Shown here piece by piece: positions 20,501 to 31,573 of a stretch of 64,000 bases of DNA. This stretch comes from Thiogranum sp. (lineage in GTDB: Bacteria; Pseudomonadota; Gammaproteobacteria; DSM-19610). A program made the translations under genes and the position numbers. A model generated the notes under the pieces. That model saw only the letters and a program-made list of their open reading frames with translations, had not been told where the DNA came from and made no database searches. The stretch is from positions 1 to 64,000 of the forward strand of contig JASBSS010000035.1 in the NCBI GenBank assembly GCA_030148805.1. The letters are read 5' to 3'. Numbering within the stretch: position 1 is the stretch's first letter; each line of letters starts with the position of its first letter.

Positions 20501-22184
20501 CGCCACCGTGCGCCATTCGACGCCTGGCGTGGGCTTGATTTCTCCGCCACCGCACCATGACATCTATTCCATCGAAGATCTGGCGCAGCTGATCCACGAT
20601 CTGAAGAATGTCAATCCGAACGCGCGCATCAGTGTCAAACTGGTTTCGGAAGTCGGCGTCGGCACGGTGGCCGCAGGGGTGTCGAAAGCGCACGCCGACC
20701 ACGTCACCATCGCCGGCTACGACGGCGGCACCGGCGCCTCGCCGCTGACCTCGATCCGCCACGCCGGCAGCCCCTGGGAACTCGGGCTGGCCGAGACCCA
20801 CCAGACGCTGGTGCTCAACCGGCTGCGCGGACGCATCGCGGTACAGGTCGACGGCGGCATGCGCACCGGCCGCGATGTGGTCATCGGCGCCTTGCTGGGT
20901 GCCGACGAATTCGGCTTTGCCACCGCGCCGCTGATCGTCGAAGGCTGCATCATGATGCGTAAATGCCACCTCAATACCTGCCCGGTCGGTGTGGCCACCC
21001 AGGATCCGCAGCTGCGCAAACTGTTCACTGGCAAGCCCGAACACGTGGTGAATTATTTCTTCTTCGTGGCCGAGGAGATCCGTCAGCTGATGGCCAACCT
21101 GGGTTTCCGCAAATTCGACGACATGATCGGTCGCAGCGACAAGCTGAACATGCGCGCGGCCATCAATCACTGGAAGGCGCGCGGGCTGGACTACTCGCGC
21201 ATACTCTACACGCCCCCGGCGGGACCCGATGTCGCGATCCACAACAGCGAGCAACAGGATCACGGTCTCGTCAAGGCGCTCGATAATCGTCTGATCGAAC
21301 AGGCCGCCCCCGCGCTCGAGCGTGGTGAAGCCGTCAGCATCGAGACACCGATCAGCAACGTCAACCGTTCGGTCGGCGCCATGCTTTCCGGGCGGGTCGC
21401 CGAGCGCTTCGGCCACGAGGGTCTGCCGGACGACACCATCCACATCAAGCTCAACGGCGTCGCCGGTCAGAGTTTCGGCGCCTGGAGCGCGCACGGCGTG
21501 ACCCTGGAGCTGGAAGGCGAAGGCAACGATTACGTCGGCAAGGGGCTGTCGGGCGGACGCCTCATCGTCTATCCGCCGAGCGAATGTCCGATTGTGCCGC
21601 ATGAGAACATCATCATCGGCAACACCGTGCTGTACGGCGCCATCGCCGGCGAATGCTATTTCCGTGGTGTGGCCGGCGAACGCTTCGCCGTGCGCAACTC
21701 CGGCGCCACCGCCGTGGTCGAAGGCGTCGGCGACCATGGCTGTGAATACATGACCGGCGGCGTGGTCGTGGTATTGGGCGAAACCGGTCGCAACTTCGCC
21801 GCCGGGATGAGCGGTGGCATTGCCTATGTCCTGGACGAGAGCGGCAGCTTCCGCCAACGCTGCAATCTCGCCATGGTGGAACTCGAGCCGGTGCCGGAAG
21901 AAGACGCCGCGCTGGAGGCGCTGGAGCATCAGGGCGGCGACCTGGAAACGCACGGCAAAGTGGACATCAAGACGGATATGACGCGCTTTGACGCCTTACG
22001 CCTGCGCCGCTTGATAGAAAAGCACGCACGCTACACCGGCAGCACCAGTGCACAGCGGATTCTCGACAATTGGAGCGACTCGCTGACCAAGTTCGTCAAG
22101 GTCATGCCGGTCGACTACCGCCGCGCGCTGGAAGAGATGAAACAGGCGCAGACGCAGCAGCTCGCCGCGGCGGCGAGCGGCTGA
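17547..22184 (+). CDS. gltB: Glutamate synthase large subunit
   Basis: NADPH-dependent GOGAT alpha subunit: transfers the glutamine amide to 2-oxoglutarate. The 1545 residues start MSHGAIPQ behind AGAGG. The propeptide ends before Cys22 (DACGVGF), which becomes the N-terminal nucleophile of the class II glutamine amidotransferase domain. The FMN-binding synthase domain follows (from about residue 880), then the [3Fe-4S] cysteines in [15 protein letters not shown], and a C-terminal beta-helix GXGXG domain. It pairs with gltD, 129 bases downstream, as the main route for ammonia assimilation at low nitrogen. Confidence 0.97.
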   Translation: MSHGAIPQKQGLYDPQNEHDACGVGFVAHIKGEPSHAIIRQGLQVLENLTHRGAVGADKLAGDGAGLLIQIPDAFLHAECASLSIELPPAGRYAVGMIFLPRHDRTRAECEALIERTLAEEGQVLLGWRDVPTDNSSLGESVLAVEPVIRQLFVGCGENCADQDEFERKLFVIRKLVERQVSESDWPQRENFYVPSLSSRTLLYKGMLLANQVDSYYRDLKDERMVSALALVHQRFSTNTFPSWDLAHPFRMIAHNGEINTVRGNVNWMRARRYSMSSELFGEDMAKVWPLIAEGQSDSACFDNALELLVAGGYSLAHAMMMLIPEAWAGNPLMDEKRRAFYEYHAALMEPWDGPAAVAFTDGRQIGATLDRNGLRPARYLITDDDLVVMASEMGVLPIPAERIVKKWRLQPGKMFLIDMEQGRIIDDAEIKADLSSSHPYQQWLDKTQVHLKNLPADVSGDGGDRATLLDRQQAFGYTQEDLKMLMTPMAVSGQEAIGSMGSDSPVAVLSNKAKPLFNYFKQNFAQVTNPPIDPIREELVMSLVSLIGPRPNLLGLHSGGEHMRLEVSQPILTNKDLERIRNIEKATKGAFRTCTLDICYPADWGAAEMARAVDDLCDAAEQAVLEDYNILILSDRSVSAERLPIPALLATSAVHHHLVRRGLRTATGLVVETGAAREVHQFAVLAGYGAEAINPYLAFETLAAMKDELPESLDEAEISKRYIKAIGKGLLKVFSKMGISTYQSYCGAQIFDAVGLKSGFIEKYFTGTASLIEGVGIEEIAEEAVRWHRDAYGSNPIYANALDVGGDYAFRIRGEDHMWTPDTIAKLQHSTRANDAATFAEFSRLVDEQNENLRTLRGLFEFKFDAEPVPLDEVEPAKNIVKRFATGAMSFGSISREAHTTLAIAMNRIGGKSNTGEGGEERARFKPLPNGDSERSAIKQVASGRFGVTAEYLVNADDIQIKMAQGAKPGEGGQLPGHKVDAVIATVRHSTPGVGLISPPPHHDIYSIEDLAQLIHDLKNVNPNARISVKLVSEVGVGTVAAGVSKAHADHVTIAGYDGGTGASPLTSIRHAGSPWELGLAETHQTLVLNRLRGRIAVQVDGGMRTGRDVVIGALLGADEFGFATAPLIVEGCIMMRKCHLNTCPVGVATQDPQLRKLFTGKPEHVVNYFFFVAEEIRQLMANLGFRKFDDMIGRSDKLNMRAAINHWKARGLDYSRILYTPPAGPDVAIHNSEQQDHGLVKALDNRLIEQAAPALERGEAVSIETPISNVNRSVGAMLSGRVAERFGHEGLPDDTIHIKLNGVAGQSFGAWSAHGVTLELEGEGNDYVGKGLSGGRLIVYPPSECPIVPHENIIIGNTVLYGAIAGECYFRGVAGERFAVRNSGATAVVEGVGDHGCEYMTGGVVVVLGETGRNFAAGMSGGIAYVLDESGSFRQRCNLAMVELEPVPEEDAALEALEHQGGDLETHGKVDIKTDMTRFDALRLRRLIEKHARYTGSTSAQRILDNWSDSLTKFVKVMPVDYRRALEEMKQAQTQQLAAAASG

Positions 22185-22313
22185 GCGCACTCACTGAAAC
22201 TTATCGGGCATGGTTCACGCGCTACCCGCGCCGACGCACTCAGAGATCCGCCGAGTGCGGGCGAACCGCTCTGGTCGTAACCTGAAACTTAAGACACGAT
22301 AGCTGACAGTCAT

Positions 22314-23765
<1,452 letters not shown>

Positions 23766-23817
23766 TGCCGGCCGGAAAGATTTTCACCCTCGCCGATGCC
23801 CCTACCCCGCTTCAAGC

Positions 23818-23893
23818 GTATTCGGGCCGGGACAAGGTTTTTGGTGCATGCGCTCTACGCCCTAAGCCAAAAACCTTGTCCCGGCCCGAATAC
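23818..23893. repeat. Perfect 27-bp inverted repeat, 22-base loop
   Basis: Left arm 23818-23844 and right arm 23867-23893 are perfect reverse complements, beginning GTATTCGGGCCGGGACAAGG. There is no downstream T-tract. It lies in the 238-base gap between gltD and hemE. It could be a very stable RNA hairpin, a miniature repeat element or a protein-binding site. Confidence 0.9.
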
Positions 23894-24003
23894 ACCTGCA
23901 CCACCGCAAAGAGGGAAGCCGCCCCATCGATAGCCGTCAACCCCGGCTATCGACCGACTCACTGCGATCGGGCACACCCCCCCAAGCCACCCCAAAACGA
24001 CCC

Positions 24004-25068
24004 ATGGCCGAACTGAAAAACGACCGCTTCCTGCGCGCCCTGATGCGCCAGCCCGTCGACGTCACTCCCGTGTGGATGATGCGCCAGGCCGGCCGCTACC
24101 TGCCCGAATACCGCCAGACCCGGCAGCGCGCCGGCAGCTTCATGGACCTTTGCGGCAACCCCGAACTGGCCTGCGAAGTCACCCTGCAACCCCTGGCGCG
24201 CTTCCCCCTGGACGCCGCCATCCTCTTCTCCGATATCCTCACCATTCCCGATGCCATGGGCCTGGGACTGTATTTCGAAGAAGGCGAAGGGCCGCGCTTC
24301 AAGCATCCCCTGCGGCGCGAAAAAGAAATCCTCGCCCTGGGCGTGCCGGATCCGGAGCAGGAACTGAAATACGTCATGGACGCCGTGCGCCTGATCCGGC
24401 GCGAACTCGACGGCCGGGTGCCTTTGATCGGCTTCTCCGGCAGCCCCTGGACGCTGGCCACCTACATGGTGGAAGGCGGGTCGAGCAAGGATTTCCGCAC
24501 CATCAAGGCCATGATGTACGAGAACCCGCGTCTGCTCGACAAACTGCTGGCCACGGTGGCCGAGTCGGTGGCCCTGTACCTGAACGCGCAAATCCAGGCG
24601 GGCGCCCAGGCGGTGATGATCTTCGACACCTGGGGCGGCGCCCTGACGCCGGACGACTACTGCCACTTCTCCCTGCAACCGATGGCGCAGATCATCGACG
24701 CGCTCACGCGCCAGCACGAAGACCGCAAAGTCCCGGTAATCCTGTTCACCAAGAACGGCGGCCAATGGCTGGAAGCCATGACCGATACCGGCGCCGACGC
24801 GCTCGGCCTGGACTGGACCACCAATCTGGGTGATGCCCGGCGACGCGTCGGCGACCAGGTGGCGCTGCAGGGCAATCTGGACCCCTCGGTGCTGTATGCC
24901 TCACCCGAGCATATCCGGGAACAGGTCGCCAAGGTGCTCGCCAGCTACGGCGCCGGCAGCGGCCATGTGTTCAACCTCGGTCACGGCATCCACCCGGGCA
25001 TCAAACCGGAAAACGCCGGCGCCATGATCGCGGCGGTGCACGAACTCAGCCGGCCCTATCACCGCTAA
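24004..25068 (+). CDS. hemE: Uroporphyrinogen decarboxylase
   Basis: Decarboxylates uroporphyrinogen III to coproporphyrinogen III in heme biosynthesis. The 354 residues begin [19 protein letters not shown]. The substrate-binding signature [17 protein letters not shown] is followed by a second signature, [13 protein letters not shown]. It ends six bases before the convergent antiporter gene. Confidence 0.97.
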   Translation: MAELKNDRFLRALMRQPVDVTPVWMMRQAGRYLPEYRQTRQRAGSFMDLCGNPELACEVTLQPLARFPLDAAILFSDILTIPDAMGLGLYFEEGEGPRFKHPLRREKEILALGVPDPEQELKYVMDAVRLIRRELDGRVPLIGFSGSPWTLATYMVEGGSSKDFRTIKAMMYENPRLLDKLLATVAESVALYLNAQIQAGAQAVMIFDTWGGALTPDDYCHFSLQPMAQIIDALTRQHEDRKVPVILFTKNGGQWLEAMTDTGADALGLDWTTNLGDARRRVGDQVALQGNLDPSVLYASPEHIREQVAKVLASYGAGSGHVFNLGHGIHPGIKPENAGAMIAAVHELSRPYHR

Positions 25069-25074
25069 TCCCGC

Positions 25075-26937
25075 TCAGGGACGCGCCTCGGAGGCCGCAC
25101 GCTCCTTTTTCGCCGCCTGGGCTTTGGCCGTTTTTTCCGCCTCGCTCTCGTCCGGGAGGCTCAGACTGATGATGCGCCAACCCGCTTCGGGCTGCATCTT
25201 GCCCCCGGCGACGAATATCTGCAGCCGGCCGCGCGGGGTGACGGCGAACAGACAGATGAACTGGCCCTCGCGCGCCATGTAGTCGTCGAAGCCGAACTCC
25301 TCGCTCAAGGTCGTGGTGCGGAACTCGGCGCTCTGACTCAGCAGACTCGCCAGCTTGGCGTAACTGGTGTCCTCGCCGAACAGCAGGTAGCCGCGCACTT
25401 CCATGGCGGTCTTGTGTTTCTCGCCGACTTTTTTCTCCTGCGCGGTCGGCAGGGTGAAAATCTGGTTGCGACCGAAGTCCTGGCGGTAGTGCAAGGCCGC
25501 CAGGGAGTTGAGTTCCGCCGAGGGCGACACGGCCATCAGACGCCCGATGCCGGACAGGTCCAGATGGCGCTCGGCGTGTTCCGACAAGGGGTTTCCGTAA
25601 TAGGTGGGCAAGCCGTCCATGCGCGCGGCGCGGATATTGTCCCAGTTGCTGTCGGCCAGCAGCACCCGGAACTCCTGCTCGTGCAGCGCGCGGGCCAGGG
25701 CGCGCGCCACCGGGTTGGCACCGATCAGCAGCACGCCGTTGGGCGCCGGTTCGGAAATCCCCAAAAGTTTCGCCAGCACCCGGGTGGTGGTGCTGTAGAC
25801 CACCACCGTGCCGATGATCACCAGGAAGGTGACCGGCACGATCTGGGGGGCGGCCAACACGCCCTGCTCCTCCAGGCGCAGGGCGAACAGGGCCGAGACG
25901 GCCGCGGCGACGATCCCGCGCGGCGCGAACCAGGCCATCAGCGTGCGTTCGCGCCAATTCAGGCTCGAGCCGAGCGTCGACAGGGCCACGCCCAGCGGGC
26001 GCGCCACCAGCAACACCGCGGCCAACACGCCCAGCGCCGGCAACCCCAGCGACTCCAATTCCGCGACCTGCAGACGTGCGGCCAGGATGATGAACAGTCC
26101 GGAGATCAGCAGCACGCTCAGACTCTCCTTGAAACTGAGCAGTTCTTCGGTGTGTACGCCGCGCATATTGGCCAGCCACATGCCCATGACCGTCACCGCC
26201 AGCAGACCGGACTCGTGCTGCAGGACATTGGAGAAGGTGAACACACCGAACAGGACCAGCAGCGTGGCCACATTCACCAGATAGTCCGGCAGCAGGTAAT
26301 TGCGCAATACCAGGCCCCAGGCGTAACCGGCCGCCGCGCCGGCCACACCACCGATGCCGATCAGCTTGATGAACGCCAGCAGCGTCAGCGCCAACGCATG
26401 CCCGGTCTGCTGCGCGACGATGAACTCGTAGACCAGCACCGCCGCGAACGCGCCGATGGGGTCGATGACAATGCCCTCCCAGCGCAACAGACTGGCCACC
26501 TTGGCGGTGGGGCGCACGCTGCGCAACATCGGCAGGATGACCGTCGGGCCGGTAACCACCGTGATACCGCCGAACAGCAGCGCCAGGGACCAGTCGAAAC
26601 CCAGCAGCCAGCGCGAGGCCAGGGTGGCCACGGCCCAGGAAACCAGCATGCCCACGCTGACGAGATTGCGCACCACGCCTTCCAGGCCGCGGATCTCGTT
26701 CAGGCGCAGGGTCAGACTGCCTTCGAAGAGAATGATGGCCACCGACAGCGAGACGAAGGGGAACAGCAAATCACCGAACAAGGCCTGCACGTCCAGCCAG
26801 CCGGTCACCGGTCCCGCCACCAGACCGGCCAGCAGCAGAAACAAAATGGCCGGTAACCGCAGCCACCAGGCGATCCACTGGCTGGCCAGGGCGATCAGTC
26901 CGATGCCCGTGAGGGCGATGAGAGTCGTATCATCCAT
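25075..26937 (-). CDS. CPA1-type Na+/H+ antiporter with TrkA-N domain
   Basis: Inner-membrane monovalent cation/proton exchanger. The 620 residues have about twelve membrane helices over the first 400, including the conserved acidic exchange region GIVIDPIGA. A cytoplasmic Rossmann-type TrkA-N domain follows (about 408-520, VLLIGANPVARALARAL), then a TrkA-C-like region and a charged tail rich in Lys/Glu/Ala. Ion preference cannot be read from the sequence. Confidence 0.88.
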   Translation of the reverse strand: MDDTTLIALTGIGLIALASQWIAWWLRLPAILFLLLAGLVAGPVTGWLDVQALFGDLLFPFVSLSVAIILFEGSLTLRLNEIRGLEGVVRNLVSVGMLVSWAVATLASRWLLGFDWSLALLFGGITVVTGPTVILPMLRSVRPTAKVASLLRWEGIVIDPIGAFAAVLVYEFIVAQQTGHALALTLLAFIKLIGIGGVAGAAAGYAWGLVLRNYLLPDYLVNVATLLVLFGVFTFSNVLQHESGLLAVTVMGMWLANMRGVHTEELLSFKESLSVLLISGLFIILAARLQVAELESLGLPALGVLAAVLLVARPLGVALSTLGSSLNWRERTLMAWFAPRGIVAAAVSALFALRLEEQGVLAAPQIVPVTFLVIIGTVVVYSTTTRVLAKLLGISEPAPNGVLLIGANPVARALARALHEQEFRVLLADSNWDNIRAARMDGLPTYYGNPLSEHAERHLDLSGIGRLMAVSPSAELNSLAALHYRQDFGRNQIFTLPTAQEKKVGEKHKTAMEVRGYLLFGEDTSYAKLASLLSQSAEFRTTTLSEEFGFDDYMAREGQFICLFAVTPRGRLQIFVAGGKMQPEAGWRIISLSLPDESEAEKTAKAQAAKKERAASEARP

Positions 26938-26958
26938 AGGTGGGGTCCCGCGCGGCGT

Positions 26959-27840
26959 TCAGCCGCTTACTTCGCTCAGAAGGCTGTCGACAATCCCTTG
27001 GGCCTGCGACAAATAACCGCCGCCGAACAGATTGAAGTGGTTGAGCACATGATACAGGTTGTAGAGTTTTTTGCGCGTCGCGTAGCCCGGCGGCAACGGC
27101 CAGGCCTGGGCATACGCGGCGTAGAACTCGCGGCTGAAACCGCCGAACAATTCGGTCATCGCCAGATCGGTTTCACGGTCGCCGAAATAGACCGCCGGGT
27201 CGAACAGCACCGGTTGGCCGTCGCGCGTGTAGGCGTAGTTGCCCGACCATAGGTCCCCGTGCAGGAGCGATGCGACCGGTGCGTGATCCTGTAGAAGCGC
27301 TGGCAGCGCCTCAAGCAGACGAGCCCCCCGTTCCGCCAGCCGCCTGCCGGCACCGTGTTCGGCGGCCAGTTGCAGTTGAAAACCCAACCGGTGCCGGCGC
27401 CAGAAATCCAGCCAGTCCGCGCACTGCGGATTCGGCTGCGGTGTCGATCCGATGGTGTTGTCGCGGTGCCAGCCGAATTGGGCGGCGCTCACCCGGTGCA
27501 GCGCCGCCAGCCTCTCGCCGAGCGCGGCGGCCGAGCCGCTGGCGCATAGATCGAGATATTCCGTGACCAGAAACGCCTGGGCGCCGGCGACGCCGCGTGC
27601 CAGTGGACGCGGGATGCGCAAGCTGCCGGCGGCGGCCAGCGCCTCCAGGCCTTCGGCTTCGGCGGCGAACATCTCCTGGCTGTCGGCGCTGTTGAGCTTG
27701 ACGAACAGCGGACCCTGATTGGAATCCACCCGATACGCCCGATTGATGCTGCCGCCGCCGACGCCGCTGGGCGCGCACAGGCGCAGGCCGCTGCCGAGGC
27801 ACTCGCCGAGCGCCTGTTCGATCGTCTGCCAGACATCCAT
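26959..27840 (-). CDS. Fructosamine-kinase family protein
   Basis: Aminoglycoside-phosphotransferase-like kinase of the fructosamine/ketosamine-3-kinase family (E. coli YniA-like), proposed to repair glycated amines. ATG at 27840 gives 293 residues; an upstream in-frame start adds 13 residues and is less likely. The catalytic loop LLHGDLWSGNYAY and DPAVYFGDRETDLAM metal-binding segment are intact. The substrate is not known for most bacterial members. Confidence 0.87.
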   Translation of the reverse strand: MDVWQTIEQALGECLGSGLRLCAPSGVGGGSINRAYRVDSNQGPLFVKLNSADSQEMFAAEAEGLEALAAAGSLRIPRPLARGVAGAQAFLVTEYLDLCASGSAAALGERLAALHRVSAAQFGWHRDNTIGSTPQPNPQCADWLDFWRRHRLGFQLQLAAEHGAGRRLAERGARLLEALPALLQDHAPVASLLHGDLWSGNYAYTRDGQPVLFDPAVYFGDRETDLAMTELFGGFSREFYAAYAQAWPLPPGYATRKKLYNLYHVLNHFNLFGGGYLSQAQGIVDSLLSEVSG

Positions 27841-27883
27841 GCTCGGGATTATTGACGGCGCCGCCACCGGCGGCAACAACGGA

Positions 27884-28477
27884 CTACAGTTTCAGCCGCT
27901 GGTGAAGCGGGCTGCTGCGCGGGAAATGGGCACGGAGAAAGGCCATCTGGTCGGCCAGCACCCGCTTGCCCTGGAGATAGATGTATTCGGCATGGGTGGG
28001 TTTGAACGGTACCGCCAGCAGCTCCATGCCGGCCTCCTCGGGACGCCGCCCGGCTTTGTGGTTGTTGCAGCGGCGACAGGCGGTGACCACGTTGGTCCAG
28101 ATGTCGCGGCCGTTCTGGCTGATGGGCGTCACGTGGTCGCGCGACAGATCGCGCACCTGGAAGCGCTCGCCGCAATACATGCACAGATAGGCGTCGCGCT
28201 TGAACAGCGCCGGATTGTTCAGCGGCGGCACGTACCGGGCCCGCGCCTTGACCAGGACTTTGTTGCTGCCGTGGGTGGCGATAATGGAGTTGACGTCGAT
28301 GTAGCTGCGCCGACCGGTGCGCGCGCAGACCCCGCCGTGCACCCGGTAGAGCAGGCTGCCGCAGCTGTAGGCCACCTGCCCCAGGTGATACAACCTTACC
28401 GCATCCTGGTAATTGACCCATTCCAGCGGCATGCCCGAGGCGTCGGTTCTGAGCACTTGGTGACGTAAATCGTACAC
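27884..28477 (-). CDS. HNH endonuclease family protein
   Basis: A 197-residue protein with a complete HNH core: a CxxC pair (CMYCGERF), the DH pair in SRDHVTPIS, an Asn in WTNVV and a second CxxC (CRRCNNHK) for zinc. The N-terminal 80 residues are conserved-looking but unassigned. Small stand-alone HNH proteins of this kind are common on proteobacterial chromosomes; their biological role is unclear. An inverted repeat lies 18 bases upstream of the start. Confidence 0.85.
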   Translation of the reverse strand: MYDLRHQVLRTDASGMPLEWVNYQDAVRLYHLGQVAYSCGSLLYRVHGGVCARTGRRSYIDVNSIIATHGSNKVLVKARARYVPPLNNPALFKRDAYLCMYCGERFQVRDLSRDHVTPISQNGRDIWTNVVTACRRCNNHKAGRRPEEAGMELLAVPFKPTHAEYIYLQGKRVLADQMAFLRAHFPRSSPLHQRLKL

Positions 28478-28494
28478 ACTGTACCTCTCTGGTC

Positions 28495-28514
28495 GGTATA
28501 ACGCTTGTTATCCC
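28495..28514. promoter_or_regulatory. Inverted repeat upstream of the HNH gene
   Basis: GGTATAAC and GTTATCCC form 8-bp arms with one mismatch around a 4-base spacer, 18 bases upstream of the HNH start and in the divergent gap to pntA. It is a possible operator; no regulator is identified. Confidence 0.3.
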
Positions 28515-28704
28515 AGAAATTCAGTAGTATGTAAACGGTCAGGGCGCACAATTCACGGTTCCGTCACGCCCCGGACGGCGTTTCCTCGGCCCCGTGAATC
28601 CAGTATCATCCGGCTTTTTGCCGCTCCGGCCGGTCGGGCCGGTGCGCGGCCGTGAAGACGGCCCGCGCCCTGTGCCGCCGGCCCATACAGCACGGGAGAT
28701 AGTG

Positions 28705-29838
28705 ATGCCGATACGTCTAGGCGTCCCGAAAGAAACACAAGCAGGCGAGCGCCGCGTGGCGCTGGTTCCGGCGGTCGTCGACCGGTTGGTCAAACTGGGC
28801 GTGGAAGTGCTGGTGGAGACCGGTGCCGGCGACGGCAGTTACTACCCCGACGCCAGTTTCGCCAGCGCGACGATTGTGCCTTCGGCTACAGAACTCTACC
28901 AGCAAGCGGACCTGGTGGTCAGCGTGCAGCCGCCGGCGGTGGAGGCCCTGCAACAGATGCAAGCGGGCAGCGTGCTGGCTGGCATGCTGCAGCCCCATCG
29001 CTATCCCGAGCGGGTCGCCCAGCTGCGCGACGGCAACATCACCAGTTTTGCCCTCGAACTGATTCCGCGCATTTCGCGTGCCCAGAGCATGGACGTGCTG
29101 TCGTCGCAGGCGGCGGTGGCCGGCTACAAGGCGGCGCTGATGGCGGCCGATCGTCGCGGCGCCTTCTTCCCCATGCTGACCACCGCCGCGGGCACCATCC
29201 GCCCGGCCAAGGTGCTGGTGATCGGCGCCGGCGTGGCCGGCCTGCAGGCCATCGCCACGGCGCGCCGCCTGGGCGCGATGGTCGAGGGCTACGATGTGCG
29301 CGGCGCCACCCGCGAGCAGGTCGAGTCGCTGGGCGCTAAATTCGTCGACACCGGTGTTTCGGCTGAAGGCAGCGGCGGCTATGCACGCGAACTCACCGAT
29401 GAGGAAAAGCGCCAGCAGCAGGAGGTGCTCGACAAGCACATCGCCGCCGCCGACGCGGTGATCACCACGGCGGCCATTCCCGGCCGGCCGGCGCCCAAGA
29501 TCATCCGCCGCGACGTGGTCGAGCAGATGAAGCCGGGCGCGGTCATCATCGATCTGGCCGCCGAAAGCGGGGGCAATTGCGAGCTCACCGAGCCCGGTCG
29601 CCAGATCGAGCACCGCCAGGTGATCGTCTACGGACCGCTGAACGTGCCGAGCGAACTGGCGGTGCACGCCTCGGAGATGTACGCCAAGAACCTGCTCAAC
29701 TTTCTCTCGCCGATGATCAGCGAGGGCGAGTTTCGGCCCGACTGGGAAGATGCGGTCATCAGCGACAGCACCCTGACCCGCGACGGTGAAATCAAGCACG
29801 CGCCGACGCGCGAGCTCGTAGAAGGAAACACGCCATGA
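28705..29838 (+). CDS. pntA: Transhydrogenase alpha-1 subunit PntAa
   Basis: Soluble NAD(H)-binding domain I of the proton-translocating transhydrogenase. ATG at 28705 with GGGAG in front gives 377 residues starting MPIRLGVPKETQ; a start at 28594 is rejected. The NAD-binding GAGVAGLQAIATARRLGA and alanine-dehydrogenase-like fold are visible. The alpha chain is split, so this gene lacks the membrane segment, which is encoded next. It overlaps the following gene by four bases. Confidence 0.94.
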   Translation: MPIRLGVPKETQAGERRVALVPAVVDRLVKLGVEVLVETGAGDGSYYPDASFASATIVPSATELYQQADLVVSVQPPAVEALQQMQAGSVLAGMLQPHRYPERVAQLRDGNITSFALELIPRISRAQSMDVLSSQAAVAGYKAALMAADRRGAFFPMLTTAAGTIRPAKVLVIGAGVAGLQAIATARRLGAMVEGYDVRGATREQVESLGAKFVDTGVSAEGSGGYARELTDEEKRQQQEVLDKHIAAADAVITTAAIPGRPAPKIIRRDVVEQMKPGAVIIDLAAESGGNCELTEPGRQIEHRQVIVYGPLNVPSELAVHASEMYAKNLLNFLSPMISEGEFRPDWEDAVISDSTLTRDGEIKHAPTRELVEGNTP

Positions 29839-30128
29839 TCGAAGGTTTTACCGCCCTGTACATTTTCATGCTGGCCGGCTTCACCGGTTATGAAATCATT
29901 TCGCGGGTGCCTGTGATACTGCACACCCCCTTGATGTCCGGTTCGAACTTCGTCCACGGTATCGTGCTGGTCGGCGCCATGGTGGCCATGGGGCATGCGG
30001 TCACCGGGGTGGAGAAATTCGTCGGCTTTATCGGCGTCATGCTGGCCGCCGGCAATGCCGTCGGCGGCTACGTGGTGACCGAGCGCATGCTGGAGATGTT
30101 CAAGAGCAGCAAAGGGGCCGCCAAATGA
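29835..30128 (+). CDS. pntAb: Transhydrogenase alpha-2 subunit PntAb
   Basis: A 97-residue membrane protein with about three helices. It corresponds to the membrane part of E. coli PntA as a separate chain, the usual layout in three-gene transhydrogenases. It overlaps pntA and pntB by four bases each, consistent with stoichiometric coupled translation. Confidence 0.92.
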   Translation: MIEGFTALYIFMLAGFTGYEIISRVPVILHTPLMSGSNFVHGIVLVGAMVAMGHAVTGVEKFVGFIGVMLAAGNAVGGYVVTERMLEMFKSSKGAAK

Positions 30129-31495
30129 ATCTGTTGATCCAGCTCAGCTATTTCGCCGCGGCGGTGTTGTTCATCGTCGGCCTCAAGCGCATGAGCTCCC
30201 CGGTCACGGCACGCGGCGGCATCATCTGGGCCGGCGCCGGCATGGTGGTCGCCACCCTGATCACCCTGTTCTGGCCGGACATGCACAACTACGGCTGGAT
30301 GCTGCTGGCGCTGGTCATCGGCGGCGGCCTGGCCTGGTATACCGGCAAGAAGGTCGCCATGACCGACATGCCACAGATGATCGCCATCTACAACGGCATG
30401 GGCGGCGGCGCCGCGGCCGCCATCGCCGCGGTGGAACTGTTGCGCGGCGACTTCCACGCCACCTCCTTCCAGGTGCTGGCGGTCATCGGCGCTCTCATCG
30501 GTTCGGTGGCCTTCTCCGGCTCGATGGTCGCCTTCGCCAAATTGCAGGGGTTGATGAAACGCTCGCTGGTATTTCCCAACCAGCAACTGATCAACCTGGC
30601 GATCTTCGGCGGCGCGCTGCTGCTGGGTCTGGTGTTGATGGGCGCGGATCAGCCGGCCGGCTTCGCCATCTTTCTGTTCTTCCTGCTGGCGCTGGTGTTC
30701 GGCGTACTGATGACGCTGCCGATCGGCGGCGCCGACATGCCGGTGGTGATTTCTCTGTACAACGCACTCACCGGTCTGGCCGTCGCCTTCGAAGGTTTCG
30801 TGCTCGGTAACGCCGCCATGATCATCGCCGGCACGGTGGTCGGTTCGGCCGGCACGCTGTTGACCCAATTGATGGCCAAGGCGATGAACCGTTCGCTGAC
30901 GAATGTCCTGTTCTCCGGCTTCGGCTCGGGCGCAGGCGCGGCCGCCGAAGCCGGTCCCGAAGGCAGCATGAAGGAAGTCGACGCCACCGACGCCGCCGTG
31001 ATGATGGCCTATGCCGAGAAGGTGATTATCGTGCCGGGTTACGGCATGGCGGTGGCGCAGGCGCAGCACAAGATCTGGGAATTCGCCCAGCTATTGGAAA
31101 GCCGCGGCGTGAGCGTCAAGTTCGCCATCCATCCGGTGGCCGGGCGCATGCCCGGGCATATGAACGTGCTGCTGGCCGAAGCCGGCGTGCCCTACGACAA
31201 GATCTACGACCTGGAGGAAATCAACAACGAATTCAGCCAGGCCGATGTCGCCCTGGTGATCGGCGCCAACGACGTCGTCAACCCGGTGGCGCGCAGCAAT
31301 CCGGAAAGCCCCATCTATGGCATGCCGATACTCGACGCCGACCGCGCCAAGAATGTCATTGTGGTCAAGCGCGGCAAGGGCAAGGGTTTCTCTGGCGTGG
31401 AAAACGCACTGTTCTTCCTCGACAACACGCGCATGCTCTATGGCGACGGTCAGGAAGTGGCGGGCAAACTGATTGCCGAAGCCAAGCAGCTTTGA
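30125..31495 (+). CDS. pntB: Transhydrogenase beta subunit PntB
   Basis: Membrane domain plus NADP(H)-binding domain III of the transhydrogenase, which makes NADPH at the expense of proton-motive force. The 456 residues have about eight helices in the first 260, then a Rossmann domain with VPGYGMAVAQAQH and GANDVVNP motifs. NADPH produced here would feed GltBD and other biosynthesis. Confidence 0.95.
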   Translation: MNLLIQLSYFAAAVLFIVGLKRMSSPVTARGGIIWAGAGMVVATLITLFWPDMHNYGWMLLALVIGGGLAWYTGKKVAMTDMPQMIAIYNGMGGGAAAAIAAVELLRGDFHATSFQVLAVIGALIGSVAFSGSMVAFAKLQGLMKRSLVFPNQQLINLAIFGGALLLGLVLMGADQPAGFAIFLFFLLALVFGVLMTLPIGGADMPVVISLYNALTGLAVAFEGFVLGNAAMIIAGTVVGSAGTLLTQLMAKAMNRSLTNVLFSGFGSGAGAAAEAGPEGSMKEVDATDAAVMMAYAEKVIIVPGYGMAVAQAQHKIWEFAQLLESRGVSVKFAIHPVAGRMPGHMNVLLAEAGVPYDKIYDLEEINNEFSQADVALVIGANDVVNPVARSNPESPIYGMPILDADRAKNVIVVKRGKGKGFSGVENALFFLDNTRMLYGDGQEVAGKLIAEAKQL

Positions 31496-31573
31496 GGCGC
31501 TAGCCGGCGTTACGCCACACCAGAAGGACAGTCCCGCTGGGCGCGTGCCCGCACCCAGCGGCGGTACGCCGCC

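Noticed and set aside
18951-21953. 1000-codon open frame on the minus strand
   Set aside because: It lies entirely within gltB, whose product is unmistakable. Long antisense frames are common in high-GC genes, and the translation shows no recognisable domain.
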